DNA of 64,000 nucleotides from assembly GCA_018401885.1 (NCBI GenBank), contig JAGYKB010000009.1, positions 29,470 through 93,469 of the forward strand, read 5' to 3'. The notes under the pieces were generated by a model, which did no database searches, had not been told where the DNA came from, and worked only from the letters and a program-made list of their open reading frames with translations. Shown here one piece after another: positions 48,179 through 56,965 of this stretch. The DNA is from Gammaproteobacteria bacterium. GTDB lineage: Bacteria > Pseudomonadota > Gammaproteobacteria > Pseudomonadales > Pseudohongiellaceae. The translations under genes and the position numbers were made by a program. Numbering within the stretch: position 1 is the first letter of the stretch; every line of letters starts with the position of its first letter.

Positions 48179-48334
48179 GGCTGTCGTTTACAGCGAAAAC
48201 CCCCAAGTGTATAAAAGACACGGAAAACGAGTGATAAATCGGCGGGAGCGAGCTGATCCCAGCGCCACGGGACATCGTAAGCTCAATCGTTAGAATAACG
48301 TTAATCAATCAAAAGGCAGGGTACGACGACCTCC

Positions 48335-50026
48335 ATGCTGCATCATTGCGCAAGACTTCTCGCTGCTACGCTGTCCTTCTCGCCAAGGGCAGGGAACGCG
48401 TTTGAATCTTGCAAACGCGCGCAACGCCCATTCGCGATTGCAATGAGTTTGTTTCTAGTAAGCGGTGCAGGCCTCGCCGCCGCACAAGAGTCTGGCGCGG
48501 CAGAGGCTCTTGCCACTAACGCTAACCCGCAGCAAGCGCTGACCGAAGCCGCCGAGCAGGGCGATGTCCCGGTAAAGAGTCGCGCGCAATCAGCGCTCAA
48601 ATACCTGGGTTCACCGACACCGCTCATCGTGGCGAGTCCGTTTCCGCGGAGTATTCCTGTTAATCTCGCTACAAGTCTTTCGAGTGCGACACGTCTGTGG
48701 ACGCTCAAACAAAATTTTCAAAATCCCGCGCGCGAGTATTCGATAGCTGGGCGCTCACCGCTGATTCGCGGCGGCGTGAACACGAGATTGGAGAACCAGT
48801 CGATCCAACAAACACCACTCAAAGAAATTTCCACGCTGGATAATGAAGCCGCGCTTACGCAGGACTCGGCAGAAGCCATCGCGCGGCTCGAAGCGATTGA
48901 TAACTACAACGCTGTTATCGCCGAACTCGAAGGCGAGGGTGGTGTATGGAATAGCGATCTAATCGAAGAGCTCTACTCGCTTGGCACGTTGTTGCAGCAG
49001 CAAGGCTCGCACGAAGAAGCGATCAAATTATTCGACCGAGCGGTACATATTAATCGTATTAATCTCGGCTTGCACGCAGTGGAGCAGGTGCCTGCTATAG
49101 AAAGTAAAATTCAAAGCTATCTTGCACTAAATCAGTGGCAAGACGCCGATCTGACATTCGAATATCTTTATTACATTCAGCGTCGCGCCTATGGCTCTCG
49201 GGATCCTCGCCTCATTCCAGTGCTAAGCAGTATCGCCGAGTGGAACTTGCGCGCGTTTCATTTAGGGCATGGTGAGGCGCTAGGCATGCGGCTTAACAAT
49301 GCGCTCATGTTTTGGAACGCTGCTGCGAATATGGTGAAAACCTATTATGGTAGTCAGGACGAACGCTTTGTCATCTACCTTCGCGGCATCGCGAACTCAT
49401 CCTACTTATTGTCACGCAACCCCGAGATGATGGCAGAGCTCGGAAGCCCCCAATTTCGCAACGAGCTTGCAGTCAACCGCGTCCACCTTGGTCAACCTGA
49501 TGAGTATGAATCGCGAGGTTACTCAAGTGGTGCGCAGGCGCTTACAGAGATTCTTCTTTACGAACTCGACAAGCGAGACGATGTGCTTGCCCTCGCCGAT
49601 GCGTTTACCAATCTCGCCGACTGGTATTTGATTTTTGGACGCCGCCGAGCCGCCGAGGAACAGTACGGTAACGCGTGGCGCCTGCTTGCGAATCAACCTA
49701 ATGCTGATGCGCTGCATAAAGCCTATTTTGGTCGAGTCGTGCCTATGCCGAGCTTCGTTGGTGAAGAGAACAACCTCCATGAGATCGACACGTTTTTGCA
49801 AAGCGAAGAGCCACTTGATTCTGACTACGCCGACATCATCTTTGAGGTAAATGACTCAGGTATTGTTCGAGATGTGCGGGTAATCTCCGCCGAGACCGAA
49901 GACAACAAAGATCAGCTGAGCCGACTGCGGCGGATGGTGCGAAACTCTTATTTCAGACCGATCATCAAGGAAGGCGTCCCGCAGCGCTCCGAGGGGAATG
50001 TGTTCAGGTATCAATACTGGTATTAA
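48335..50026 (+). CDS. Exported TPR protein with a TonB-like C-terminal domain
   Basis: Up to 563 residues. A hydrophobic export signal lies at about 35-52 (AIAMSLFLVSGAGLAAAQ). The long pre-sequence suggests the true start could be ATG 48443 (MSLFLV...). Residues about 190-260 look like two TPR-type helix pairs (YSLGTLLQQQGSHEEAIKLFDRAVHINRINLG), and another at about 410-460 (FTNLADWYLIFGRRRAAEEQYGNAWRLL). The final 70 residues (IIFEVNDSGIVRDVRVISAETEDNKDQLSRLRRMVRNSYFRPII) resemble the TonB C-terminal fold that contacts outer-membrane partners. There is no proline-rich spanning segment. It is 215 bp upstream of the operon-like run and may belong to it. Confidence 0.72.
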   Translation: MLHHCARLLAATLSFSPRAGNAFESCKRAQRPFAIAMSLFLVSGAGLAAAQESGAAEALATNANPQQALTEAAEQGDVPVKSRAQSALKYLGSPTPLIVASPFPRSIPVNLATSLSSATRLWTLKQNFQNPAREYSIAGRSPLIRGGVNTRLENQSIQQTPLKEISTLDNEAALTQDSAEAIARLEAIDNYNAVIAELEGEGGVWNSDLIEELYSLGTLLQQQGSHEEAIKLFDRAVHINRINLGLHAVEQVPAIESKIQSYLALNQWQDADLTFEYLYYIQRRAYGSRDPRLIPVLSSIAEWNLRAFHLGHGEALGMRLNNALMFWNAAANMVKTYYGSQDERFVIYLRGIANSSYLLSRNPEMMAELGSPQFRNELAVNRVHLGQPDEYESRGYSSGAQALTEILLYELDKRDDVLALADAFTNLADWYLIFGRRRAAEEQYGNAWRLLANQPNADALHKAYFGRVVPMPSFVGEENNLHEIDTFLQSEEPLDSDYADIIFEVNDSGIVRDVRVISAETEDNKDQLSRLRRMVRNSYFRPIIKEGVPQRSEGNVFRYQYWY

Positions 50027-50241
50027 GCCCGGCTTCAGCTTGGGTGAGATATAAATGCGACAGAAAGATTAAATGTGATCAAAGCTAACGTCGCTGAAGG
50101 GTTTATCGCGCTTAGCCGTATAGAGTATATGTCTAAGCAGTATAAATGTGTCGACTACATTGGCCGCCTGACGCAAGCCGATTAGCTCAATGCAGAAACG
50201 CTACACTGAGCTTTTTAAGCCAATTAGCCAAGGACAGAAAT

Positions 50242-51423
50242 ATGAAACAAGCAGCGCAATCAACTAACGCCAGTCGCCTTCGAGCGGGCGTGCGCAGCAG
50301 TCTAGTCTTTAGTCTAGGGCTTCTCGTTGCCGCCTGTCAGTCGCAGAGCCAGAGTTCGTCGTCCTCGGCGTCTATGCCATCGCCAAGCAGCCCCAGTTCG
50401 TCGAGTAGCTCTCCTAGCATGCCGTCATCGCCTTCGATGCCGTCCTCGTCGCAGTCGTCGTCGCAACCGTCGATGCCGTCTGCCTCGTCGTCACGATCGT
50501 CGTCGCAGCCACCCATGCCGTCGTCTAGCTCGTCTTCTAGTTCTTCTTCGAGCACCTCTTCAAGCTCGGCTTCGAGTTCCTCGCCCAGTTCTTCATCCAG
50601 CTCGTCTGCCGGCATGCCCTCTGGCTCAAGCGGCGACGCCGGCGCGTCCAATACAGCCGCCGGATCCCAGTCTAGCGGCGGGCAATCGGGCGCCATGCCA
50701 AGCGTCAGCGCGGGTCTGCCAAACCGTGGCAACCTGCCGGGCGACGATGGGCCAAGCGCAGGCGCCGACACCGCCGGGTCTACCGATGCAGCGACAAGGG
50801 ACACTTCGACGGGCGACCTAGGACCACAAAGTGGTGTTTTAGGTTCAGGATCATCGGTTTTAGGGTCTCCTAGTGGTGATTACAGCCTTGATACGCTGCC
50901 AGATGGCATACTAAGTGGGAGAAATACCTCAAGCGGCTCTGCAGATGCTATGGAATCGGGCACTGCTGCCGCCGGTACCGGCCAAGCGGCACGCGGCACT
51001 GGCGCGATGACTACTTCAGAGCAGGCGGCGATTCTCGACGAACAGCTGCGCCGCGGCTACGAAACCTTCGATGGATTCATTCTCGGCGAACGCGAGCGCG
51101 CTCAGGCCGAAAGCAATGAGGCGGGCGCGGGCGATCAGCCGGGTGCGGAGAGCGGAGCAGGAGGTGGCGGGCAAATGCCGCAGATTCTCGGCGCACCGGG
51201 AGCGAACGGACTGCCGCAGGTAGCAACGCAGGCACCGCCCATGCCAGGATCGCAGAATACAGAGACATTCCCGCCACCCGAGGACATTCCAAGTGGCCGC
51301 GACGATGACGTCGTTGCACGCCAGCTACGCGAGGCGGCAATGAGCGAGCCAGATCCCGAGTTACGAGAAGCGCTATGGCAGGAGTATCGAAACTATACGG
51401 GTCTTGGAGATAGCGGAAACTAA
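50242..51423 (+). CDS. Ser/Pro-rich low-complexity lipoprotein
   Basis: 393 residues from ATG 50242, with AAGGAC seven bases upstream. The signal peptide ends in the lipobox LLVAACQS, with Cys at about residue 32. The next 125 residues are almost entirely Ser with Met-Pro and Pro punctuation (SMPSPSSPSSSS-type blocks). A Gly/Ala/Ser/Asp region follows to about 280. The C-terminal 120 residues look folded, with a helix AILDEQLRRGYETFDGFILGERERAQAE and a final PDPELREALWQEYRNYTGLGD. The Ser tract probably acts as an extended linker away from the membrane. No homologue comes to mind. First gene of the probable operon. Confidence 0.8.
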   Translation: MKQAAQSTNASRLRAGVRSSLVFSLGLLVAACQSQSQSSSSSASMPSPSSPSSSSSSPSMPSSPSMPSSSQSSSQPSMPSASSSRSSSQPPMPSSSSSSSSSSSTSSSSASSSSPSSSSSSSAGMPSGSSGDAGASNTAAGSQSSGGQSGAMPSVSAGLPNRGNLPGDDGPSAGADTAGSTDAATRDTSTGDLGPQSGVLGSGSSVLGSPSGDYSLDTLPDGILSGRNTSSGSADAMESGTAAAGTGQAARGTGAMTTSEQAAILDEQLRRGYETFDGFILGERERAQAESNEAGAGDQPGAESGAGGGGQMPQILGAPGANGLPQVATQAPPMPGSQNTETFPPPEDIPSGRDDDVVARQLREAAMSEPDPELREALWQEYRNYTGLGDSGN

Positions 51424-51542
51424 ACTACCGCGGCGGTGTCTCTCATGCACAAAGATTGATGATGAGAAATTGAGAGCCATAAAGCGCGAGAGACACAGAG
51501 TCAGACACACAGTCAGAGTCAGAGAAATTGAGAGAAAAAGTG

Positions 51543-52811
51543 ATGAACAATCAATCAATGAAGGCGGGGAGTCCGAGGCATCGCGCCATCGCGCGCGCTT
51601 CAAGTTTCTCGTTTCTTATGACCGCGTTAAAACGGCTTAATGCGAAAGCCGTGTTGATCGCGATGGGCGCACTTGTGCTAACAAGCTGCGCGACCCATAC
51701 CGTAAAATCTACAAGCTACACACCGATTCAGCGGGCGAGCGAAAATGTTGCCGAAGAATTTCTGCTCGACATTGGGGTGGCTATCTTCGACCCAGGTTTA
51801 GACGGGCTAACTCGCCGCGAAGAAGAAACGACCAACGCGCAGATCCGCGTCGCGGAATCGCGCTACGTGCCCTACATGCTCGCCGAGACGCTGCAGCGAT
51901 CGGGCAACTGGGGCATCGTGCGCGTGCTGCCCAACGATCAGAGCCCGATCGACGTGGTGCTCAATGGCACGGTCCTCCACTCCGACGGTGAGGCGATGAC
52001 CCTGCGAGTCAACGTTTCCGACTCGAGCGGCCGCGCATGGTATACCAAAGACTACGACGAAGTTGTGAGCCGCTTCAGCTATGAGCCCAGCGAGCGTCAA
52101 AAGAACGATCCTTTTCAGGTCATCTACAACGCAATCGCGAATGACCTTCTGGTCTATCTCGAGCGCAACCTAGAGCCTGCGGAAATCACGGAGATCCGAA
52201 CGATATCGGAGCTGCGTTTCGCACGCAGTTTTGCGCCGGACGCGTTTAGCGACTACCTCACGCAAAACCGCAGCGGGCAGTATGAGATATCCGCGCTGCC
52301 GGCGGAAAACGATCCCCTTCTCTACCGCGTGCGCAGCATCCGCGAGCGGGATTTTATGTACATTGACACTGTCCAAGACTATTACGCGACCTATGCACGA
52401 GAAATGCGCATCCCTTACGACTCCTGGCGCGAGCAGAGCTACGACGCCACGATGACACTGCGTGAGTTACAAGGCTCGGCGCGACGCCGCTTTATCGCGG
52501 GTACGGCGGTGCTTCTTGGTGGTATTGCCGCCGCGGCTAATGGTCAGGACTATGTTACACAGACCGGCGGTGCGATTGGCGCAGGCGCAGGTGCCTATGT
52601 GATAAAAAGCGGATTCGACAAGCTCGCCGAGGCGAAAATGCATCTCGAATCTCTGCAAGAACTCGGCGAATCGCTCGAGAACGAAGTGGCCCCGCGAGTC
52701 ATCGATCTCGAAGACCGCACGATTACGCTTACGGGTACGGTAGAGGAGCAGTACGCGCAGTGGCGTGAGATACTAGCCGACATCTATGCGGCCGAAACCG
52801 GCCAGCTTTAA
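51543..52811 (+). CDS. Envelope lipoprotein of unknown function (CsgG-like context)
   Basis: 422 residues from ATG 51543. The lipobox VLTSCATH shows lipid attachment. Start at 51543 is tentative, since ATG 51618 would give a more standard 20-residue signal (MTALKRLNAKAVLIAMGALVLTSC) but lacks a ribosome site. The mature protein resembles trafficking/assembly lipoproteins. A 'LLDIGVAIFDPGLDG...RVAESRYVPYMLAETLQRSGNWGIVRV' segment recalls the beginning of CsgG/DUF4136-type domains that bind other envelope proteins. A Gly-rich hydrophobic stretch lies near residues 327-358 (AGTAVLLGGIAAAA..., GGAIGAGAGAYV), and the C-terminal part is helical and charged. A 119-bp repeat-rich gap separates it from the gene upstream. 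Confidence 0.72.
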   Translation: MNNQSMKAGSPRHRAIARASSFSFLMTALKRLNAKAVLIAMGALVLTSCATHTVKSTSYTPIQRASENVAEEFLLDIGVAIFDPGLDGLTRREEETTNAQIRVAESRYVPYMLAETLQRSGNWGIVRVLPNDQSPIDVVLNGTVLHSDGEAMTLRVNVSDSSGRAWYTKDYDEVVSRFSYEPSERQKNDPFQVIYNAIANDLLVYLERNLEPAEITEIRTISELRFARSFAPDAFSDYLTQNRSGQYEISALPAENDPLLYRVRSIRERDFMYIDTVQDYYATYAREMRIPYDSWREQSYDATMTLRELQGSARRRFIAGTAVLLGGIAAAANGQDYVTQTGGAIGAGAGAYVIKSGFDKLAEAKMHLESLQELGESLENEVAPRVIDLEDRTITLTGTVEEQYAQWREILADIYAAETGQL

Positions 52812-52847
52812 ACAACTCCGTAACGCGACAAGCCAAAGAAGACAGCG

Positions 52848-54557
52848 ATGCCAGATCACAACGACCGCTTCGACGACCCCAGCGAGAGCGTCGACAACAC
52901 GCCTGCAGGTGTAGGACAAAGCCCGACTGCCCCCGAGCAGCAGGATGCGCCGCAGTTAAGTAAAGAGCGTCTGCTGAATAAAGAGCCTCAGCTAGATAAA
53001 GAGCCTCAGCTAAATAAAGAGCCTCAGCTAGATAAAGAGCCGCAGCTAAATAAAGAGCCGCAGCCCCTCGATCAGTTCTCGGACCAAAAGCAGAGTCAGC
53101 CACCGTGGGTGTGGGCAGGGATGGGTGTCCTCGTGCTGCTCGCTTTGTTCGTGATCTTTGTATTGCCTGGTATCGTCGAAGACTACGAACTGCCGCTCGA
53201 GCGTCGGGTCGAAGAGTCGCTTGCCGTAGCCCCAATGACAACCGCACAACGCACCGAGCCCGGCGTATCACCCTTTTTAGAAGCGCAGCGCGCGCGTGAG
53301 CGCAAAGAGGCCCAAGACGTACTTGCCGAGTTGCTGACCGTGCAATCAGAACTCGACGCGTTACAAGTTACGCAGTGGGCGCAAACCGACTACGACGCTG
53401 CACTCGCGCTGGCGCTTCAGGGTGACGAGAGCTACCGCGTACAAGAATTTGGCAGCGCGCGCGAGGCCTACCAACAGGCGCTTGCCCAGCTAACAGAGAC
53501 AAAAACGTCGGTGCCGACAGTGCTCGAGCAAACGCTCATAAGCGGCGAACAGGCGCTTATCGCGCGCGACGCTGATGAAGCGATCGCCGCCTTCGAGCTC
53601 GCCGTCGTGCTAGAAGAATCACTAGTCGATCTTGCCGCCGGTGTTTCGGACAACGAGGCACAGATCGGTCTTACGCGCGCGTTAGCGCTAGAAGAACTGA
53701 TCGCGCTACTCGACTCGGCAGAACGTGCTGCAGGCAATCCCGCGCAGCAGGTCTCGATATTGGAACAAGCAGTCGAATTAGATCCCTATAGCATCGAGGC
53801 GCAGCAAGCGCTCGCGCAGGCTCGCGCAGACCGACAGCAGGAGCGCTTCGCCGCGATGATGTCCGAAGGATACGCCCAGCTGCAGGCCGGGAATCCAGAG
53901 GAGGCGATCGCACGCTTCGAGGCCGCGGCAAAACTTGGTGTTTCTGAGAACGAAGCCCGCGCAGCCATTGTGCAAACCGAAACTGAAATCACCAATGCAA
54001 AAATAGCGAAACTGCAGCAGCGTGCGCAGACAGCGGAGGCTAACGAGGCATGGCAGGAGGCCGTTGTTGACTACCAAGCAATTGTTGCCATCGACGCGAC
54101 CTTACCTACAATTAACCGAGCACTAGACTACGCCGAAAAACGTGCACGACTCGATGCGCTATTAATCGCCGCACTCGACTCGCCAGAACGGTTTGCCGAG
54201 CAGGCGGTGTTTGATGAGACACGCGATATTTATTTTACCGGCCGTGCTATTGAAACTCCGGGCCCGCGGCTAATCAGTCAACTCGACGAACTGCAGGTAC
54301 TGCTCGAAAACTCACAGGTGCCGGTGTCAATTCGATTTATCTCCGACGGTCTTACCGAGGTAACACTGCTGCGGGTTTCTGACCTCGGCACGTTCGAACA
54401 AACGCGCGTCGATCTCAAGCCAGGCACCTATGCCGCAGTAGGCCGTCGTGCAGGCTATCGCGAGGTACGCGAAGAATTTACCGTCGGGTTTGGGCTAACG
54501 CCTGCGGTTGTGATTGTGCGCTGTAGTGAAGCCATAAGCAGTGCGCTTGGACGCTAA
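52848..54557 (+). CDS. Single-pass membrane TPR protein with a PEGA-like C-terminus
   Basis: 569 residues, type II topology. A hydrophilic cytosolic tail (1-86) includes five exact LxKEPQ repeats (about 43-72). A membrane helix spans about 87-108 (WVWAGMGVLVLLALFVIFVLPG). The periplasmic part is coiled-coil/TPR-like from about 140 to 450 (helix pairs with LQAGNPEEAIARFEAAAKLG and AIAAFELAVVLEE patterns). The last 75 residues (VSIRFISDGLTEVTLLRV...LKPGTYAAVGRRAGYREVREEF) look like a PEGA-type beta domain. The protein therefore shares its C-terminal fold with the next gene, 3 bp away. A scaffold or stator-associated role is plausible. Confidence 0.75.
   Translation: MPDHNDRFDDPSESVDNTPAGVGQSPTAPEQQDAPQLSKERLLNKEPQLDKEPQLNKEPQLDKEPQLNKEPQPLDQFSDQKQSQPPWVWAGMGVLVLLALFVIFVLPGIVEDYELPLERRVEESLAVAPMTTAQRTEPGVSPFLEAQRARERKEAQDVLAELLTVQSELDALQVTQWAQTDYDAALALALQGDESYRVQEFGSAREAYQQALAQLTETKTSVPTVLEQTLISGEQALIARDADEAIAAFELAVVLEESLVDLAAGVSDNEAQIGLTRALALEELIALLDSAERAAGNPAQQVSILEQAVELDPYSIEAQQALAQARADRQQERFAAMMSEGYAQLQAGNPEEAIARFEAAAKLGVSENEARAAIVQTETEITNAKIAKLQQRAQTAEANEAWQEAVVDYQAIVAIDATLPTINRALDYAEKRARLDALLIAALDSPERFAEQAVFDETRDIYFTGRAIETPGPRLISQLDELQVLLENSQVPVSIRFISDGLTEVTLLRVSDLGTFEQTRVDLKPGTYAAVGRRAGYREVREEFTVGFGLTPAVVIVRCSEAISSALGR
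52974..53063. repeat. In-frame 18-bp tandem repeat encoding five LxKEPQ hexapeptides
   Basis: Five 18-bp units with consensus CT(A/G)(A/G)ATAAAGAGCC(T/G)CAG start at 52974, 52992, 53010, 53028 and 53046. They encode LNKEPQ and LDKEPQ alternately (N,D,N,D,N), so the DNA also has a 36-bp period. The repeat lies in the cytosolic tail of the TPR protein. The number of copies can change without a frameshift. Confidence 0.96.
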
Positions 54558-54560
54558 TAG

Positions 54561-56600
54561 ATGAGTGAACTCCACGACGAAGAAATCGAAGTCATCGACT
54601 TTGAGCCAGTTACCGAAGCCAAACGCGGTTTCTCTTATCGCTTCAGGTGGCTGCACGTGTTTGTTGCCTGCTTTGGTTCAGCTGCGCTTATCTCGGCGTG
54701 GTTCGTGCTTACAGCAAAATCAGTTCTCGTTGGGGTAAACCCAATTACCGCGCAGATTAAGATCGAAAACGGCTTTGCGCTGCGCGTCGGCGCACGTTAT
54801 CTGATGCGTTCGGGTGAGTACACGGTTGTGCTAAGTAACCCTGGATTTCACGACGAAATTGCACCGCTTGTTATCAATGATGACGCGGCGCAGACACACA
54901 GTTTTGACATGCGCAAACTACCAGGCATCGTGAGCATTAACGCGTTACCTGACGGCGGGCGCGTGCGCATCGATGGCGTCGATGTAGGCGATGCGCCCCT
55001 AATCGACATCGATGTCGAGCCGGGTCTCCATGAAATCAGCGTCACCCGCGAGCGCTACTTGCCGGCGACACAAACGATAGACATCGAGGGACGGCGCCAG
55101 CAGCAGGCATTCGAACTAACGCTTGAGCCGGCGTGGGCTACCGTAAGTTTTACAACGACACCTTCGGGTGCCGAGCTTTTAGTTGACGGCGAAAGCATGG
55201 GGACAACACCGCTTAATGCCGAAATTTTGCAGGGCCGCCGCGAGGTTACGCTTAAACTTGCAGGCTACAAGGCTTGGCAGGAGCGGCTCGATCTTGACGC
55301 CGGAACAAGTCTCCTAATCCCGCGTGTCGAACTAGAACCTGCCGATGGTCTCGTGTTTATTAAATCGCAGCCGAGCGGAGCGAGCGTCACCATTGGCGGT
55401 GAGTTTAAGGGACAAACGCCGCTTGAGGTTGCGCTGGCACCTGATGTCAATCATGTGATCACCTTCTTTAAGAATGGCTACAGCTCGAAAGACACACGCC
55501 TCACGACACGCGCAAACGAGTCGCGTGAAATCGAGATTGAACTTACGCCAGTGCTGTCGGATGTCACGATTGCGTCAACTCCAAATGACGCCGAACTCTT
55601 TATCGATGGAATAAGCCGCGGCCCCGCTAATCAAACACTCGCGCTGATGGCAATTAGTCAGCGGGTTGAGATTCGCAAGGAAGGCTATGTACCCTACGAA
55701 GCGGAGTTCACGCCCCGCCCGGGTCTGCAGCAGGAAATTCGCGTAAACCTAACATCGCTCGAAGACGCACGTATCGCAGCGATAAAGCCGGTTATCACCA
55801 GCCCTGCCGGTCAGCAAATGAAACTCTTCAATCCCGATCGCTTTTCGATGGGTGCATCGCGCCGCGAAGCCGGTCGCCGACCGAACGAAACGATCCGAGA
55901 TATTGTTTTGGAGCGACCGTTCTATTTATCGCTCACCGAAGTGACCAACGCGCAGTATCGCCAGTTCGACTCCGAGCATAATTCTGGTACGACCAACGGC
56001 ATGACGCTCAACAACGAAGGCCAACCCGTTGTGCGCATTACGTGGCAGCAGGCAGCAGATTTCTGTAACTGGCTGAGCGAGCAAGAGGGTTTGACCCCTT
56101 TCTATACACAGTCGGGTATCGACGCGACAAGCAACGGCTATCGACTCCCAACTGAAGCCGAGTGGGCGTGGGCGGCGCGGCGTGACACAGAAGACTCCAC
56201 CGGCATGCGCAAATACTCTTGGGACGGTGAGCTACCGCCGCCGGACGGTGCGGGAAATTTTGCCGACGTCAGTGCGCGTGCCTTCCTAGGCGATATACTT
56301 TTCGATTATAACGACCGCTCGCCTGTCACCACTGCGGTGGGCAGCTACAGCGCCGATCATCATGGCCTGTTTGATATGGCAGGCAATGTCGCCGAATGGG
56401 TCAATGATTATTACGGTGCGAGCGGCAGCCTCGGCGTCGAGCGCGATCCGCTCGGTCCAGACTCAGGTCAATTTAGAGTCATTCGCGGTTCGAGTTGGGC
56501 GCACGGCACGATTACTGAACTGCGCCTATCGTTCCGTGATTTTGGTGAAGAAGCGCGCGATGATGTAGGTTTTCGCGTCGCACGTTACCTCGACGAGTAG
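54561..56600 (+). CDS. Membrane-anchored PEGA-repeat protein with SUMF1 (FGE-sulfatase-type) domain
   Basis: 679 residues. The cytosolic tail (1-30) is followed by a membrane helix at about 31-52 (LHVFVACFGSAALISAWFVL). Four PEGA-type beta domains lie at about 115-375, recognisable by repeated 'xPxGAxVxIDGxxxGxTPL...GxHxVxxxxxGY' (PSGAELLVDGESMGTTPL; PSGASVTIGGEFKGQTPLEV). A SUMF1/FGE-like domain fills about 415-677: RFSMGASRREAGRRPNE, PFYLSLTEVTNAQYRQF, PVVRITWQQAADFCNWLSEQEG, YRLPTEAEWAWAARR, GLFDMAGNVAEWVND, and FRVIRGSSWAHG. The copper-binding Cys pair of true formylglycine-generating enzymes is absent from this last block. Catalysis is therefore unlikely to be FGE-type; a carbohydrate/protein-binding role is more probable. 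Confidence 0.88.
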   Translation: MSELHDEEIEVIDFEPVTEAKRGFSYRFRWLHVFVACFGSAALISAWFVLTAKSVLVGVNPITAQIKIENGFALRVGARYLMRSGEYTVVLSNPGFHDEIAPLVINDDAAQTHSFDMRKLPGIVSINALPDGGRVRIDGVDVGDAPLIDIDVEPGLHEISVTRERYLPATQTIDIEGRRQQQAFELTLEPAWATVSFTTTPSGAELLVDGESMGTTPLNAEILQGRREVTLKLAGYKAWQERLDLDAGTSLLIPRVELEPADGLVFIKSQPSGASVTIGGEFKGQTPLEVALAPDVNHVITFFKNGYSSKDTRLTTRANESREIEIELTPVLSDVTIASTPNDAELFIDGISRGPANQTLALMAISQRVEIRKEGYVPYEAEFTPRPGLQQEIRVNLTSLEDARIAAIKPVITSPAGQQMKLFNPDRFSMGASRREAGRRPNETIRDIVLERPFYLSLTEVTNAQYRQFDSEHNSGTTNGMTLNNEGQPVVRITWQQAADFCNWLSEQEGLTPFYTQSGIDATSNGYRLPTEAEWAWAARRDTEDSTGMRKYSWDGELPPPDGAGNFADVSARAFLGDILFDYNDRSPVTTAVGSYSADHHGLFDMAGNVAEWVNDYYGASGSLGVERDPLGPDSGQFRVIRGSSWAHGTITELRLSFRDFGEEARDDVGFRVARYLDE

Positions 56601-56607
56601 TTGCATC

Positions 56608-56643
56608 GAGAACTGATGTGAAAATTGATGCGAGAATTGAATT
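56608..56643. repeat. 12-bp tandem repeat upstream of the small acidic protein gene
   Basis: Three 12-bp units, GAGAACTGATGT, GAAAATTGATGC and GAGAATTGAATT (56608-56643), occupy nearly the whole 53-bp gap and end ten bases before the next ATG at 56654. Copies differ at three to four positions. Confidence 0.7.
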
Positions 56644-56653
56644 GGTTATTTAA

Positions 56654-56932
56654 ATGGCAACACTAAGCAAACTTAGCCTTGTTACCCGCACATCGTTACT
56701 CCTCGCGTGTGCGTGGGTGTTTAGCGTGGCCGCGCAAGACGCACAACAAAGCCCGCCGCCCGCTGTCGCAACAGAATCGGCACAAGAGCCGGCACAAGAG
56801 ATCGATTTGGCGGACAGCGACAGCGATGCAAACGACGATGGCGAAGTCGCCGAAGAAGAATCAGGCGCACGTTTTATTCCGACTGAAGAAATCTCGCAGG
56901 ACTTTGGTGTGTCGTTTCCAGTTGACATCTAG
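56654..56932 (+). CDS. Small secreted acidic protein
   Basis: 92 residues. Signal peptide to about 28 (TSLLLACAWVFSVAAQ), then a Pro/Gln/Glu/Asp-rich disordered stretch (AEQ/EPAQEIDLADSDSDANDDGEVAEEE), and a short C-terminal block GARFIPTEEISQDFGVSFPVDI that looks more constrained. It sits 33 bp before the ExbB-like gene and 53 bp after the PEGA/SUMF1 gene. It could be a periplasmic linker or ligand of the complex. I recall similar small gammaproteobacterial proteins ending in a 'FPVDI' block, but the function is not known. Confidence 0.7.
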   Translation: MATLSKLSLVTRTSLLLACAWVFSVAAQDAQQSPPPAVATESAQEPAQEIDLADSDSDANDDGEVAEEESGARFIPTEEISQDFGVSFPVDI

Positions 56933-56965
56933 CAGCACGACGAAAAGAAGCAATAAGGAATCACT

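Noticed and set aside
50327..50821. Arg-rich plus-strand and Asp/Glu-rich minus-strand frames across the Ser-rich lipoprotein gene
   Set aside because: Both are frame shadows of the Ser codons (TCG/TCC/AGC) and have no start or ribosome-site support.
52729..53271. Minus-strand frame with repeated LYLAEA units opposite the TPR gene
   Set aside because: This is the reverse translation of the 18-bp repeat that encodes LxKEPQ in the real gene.
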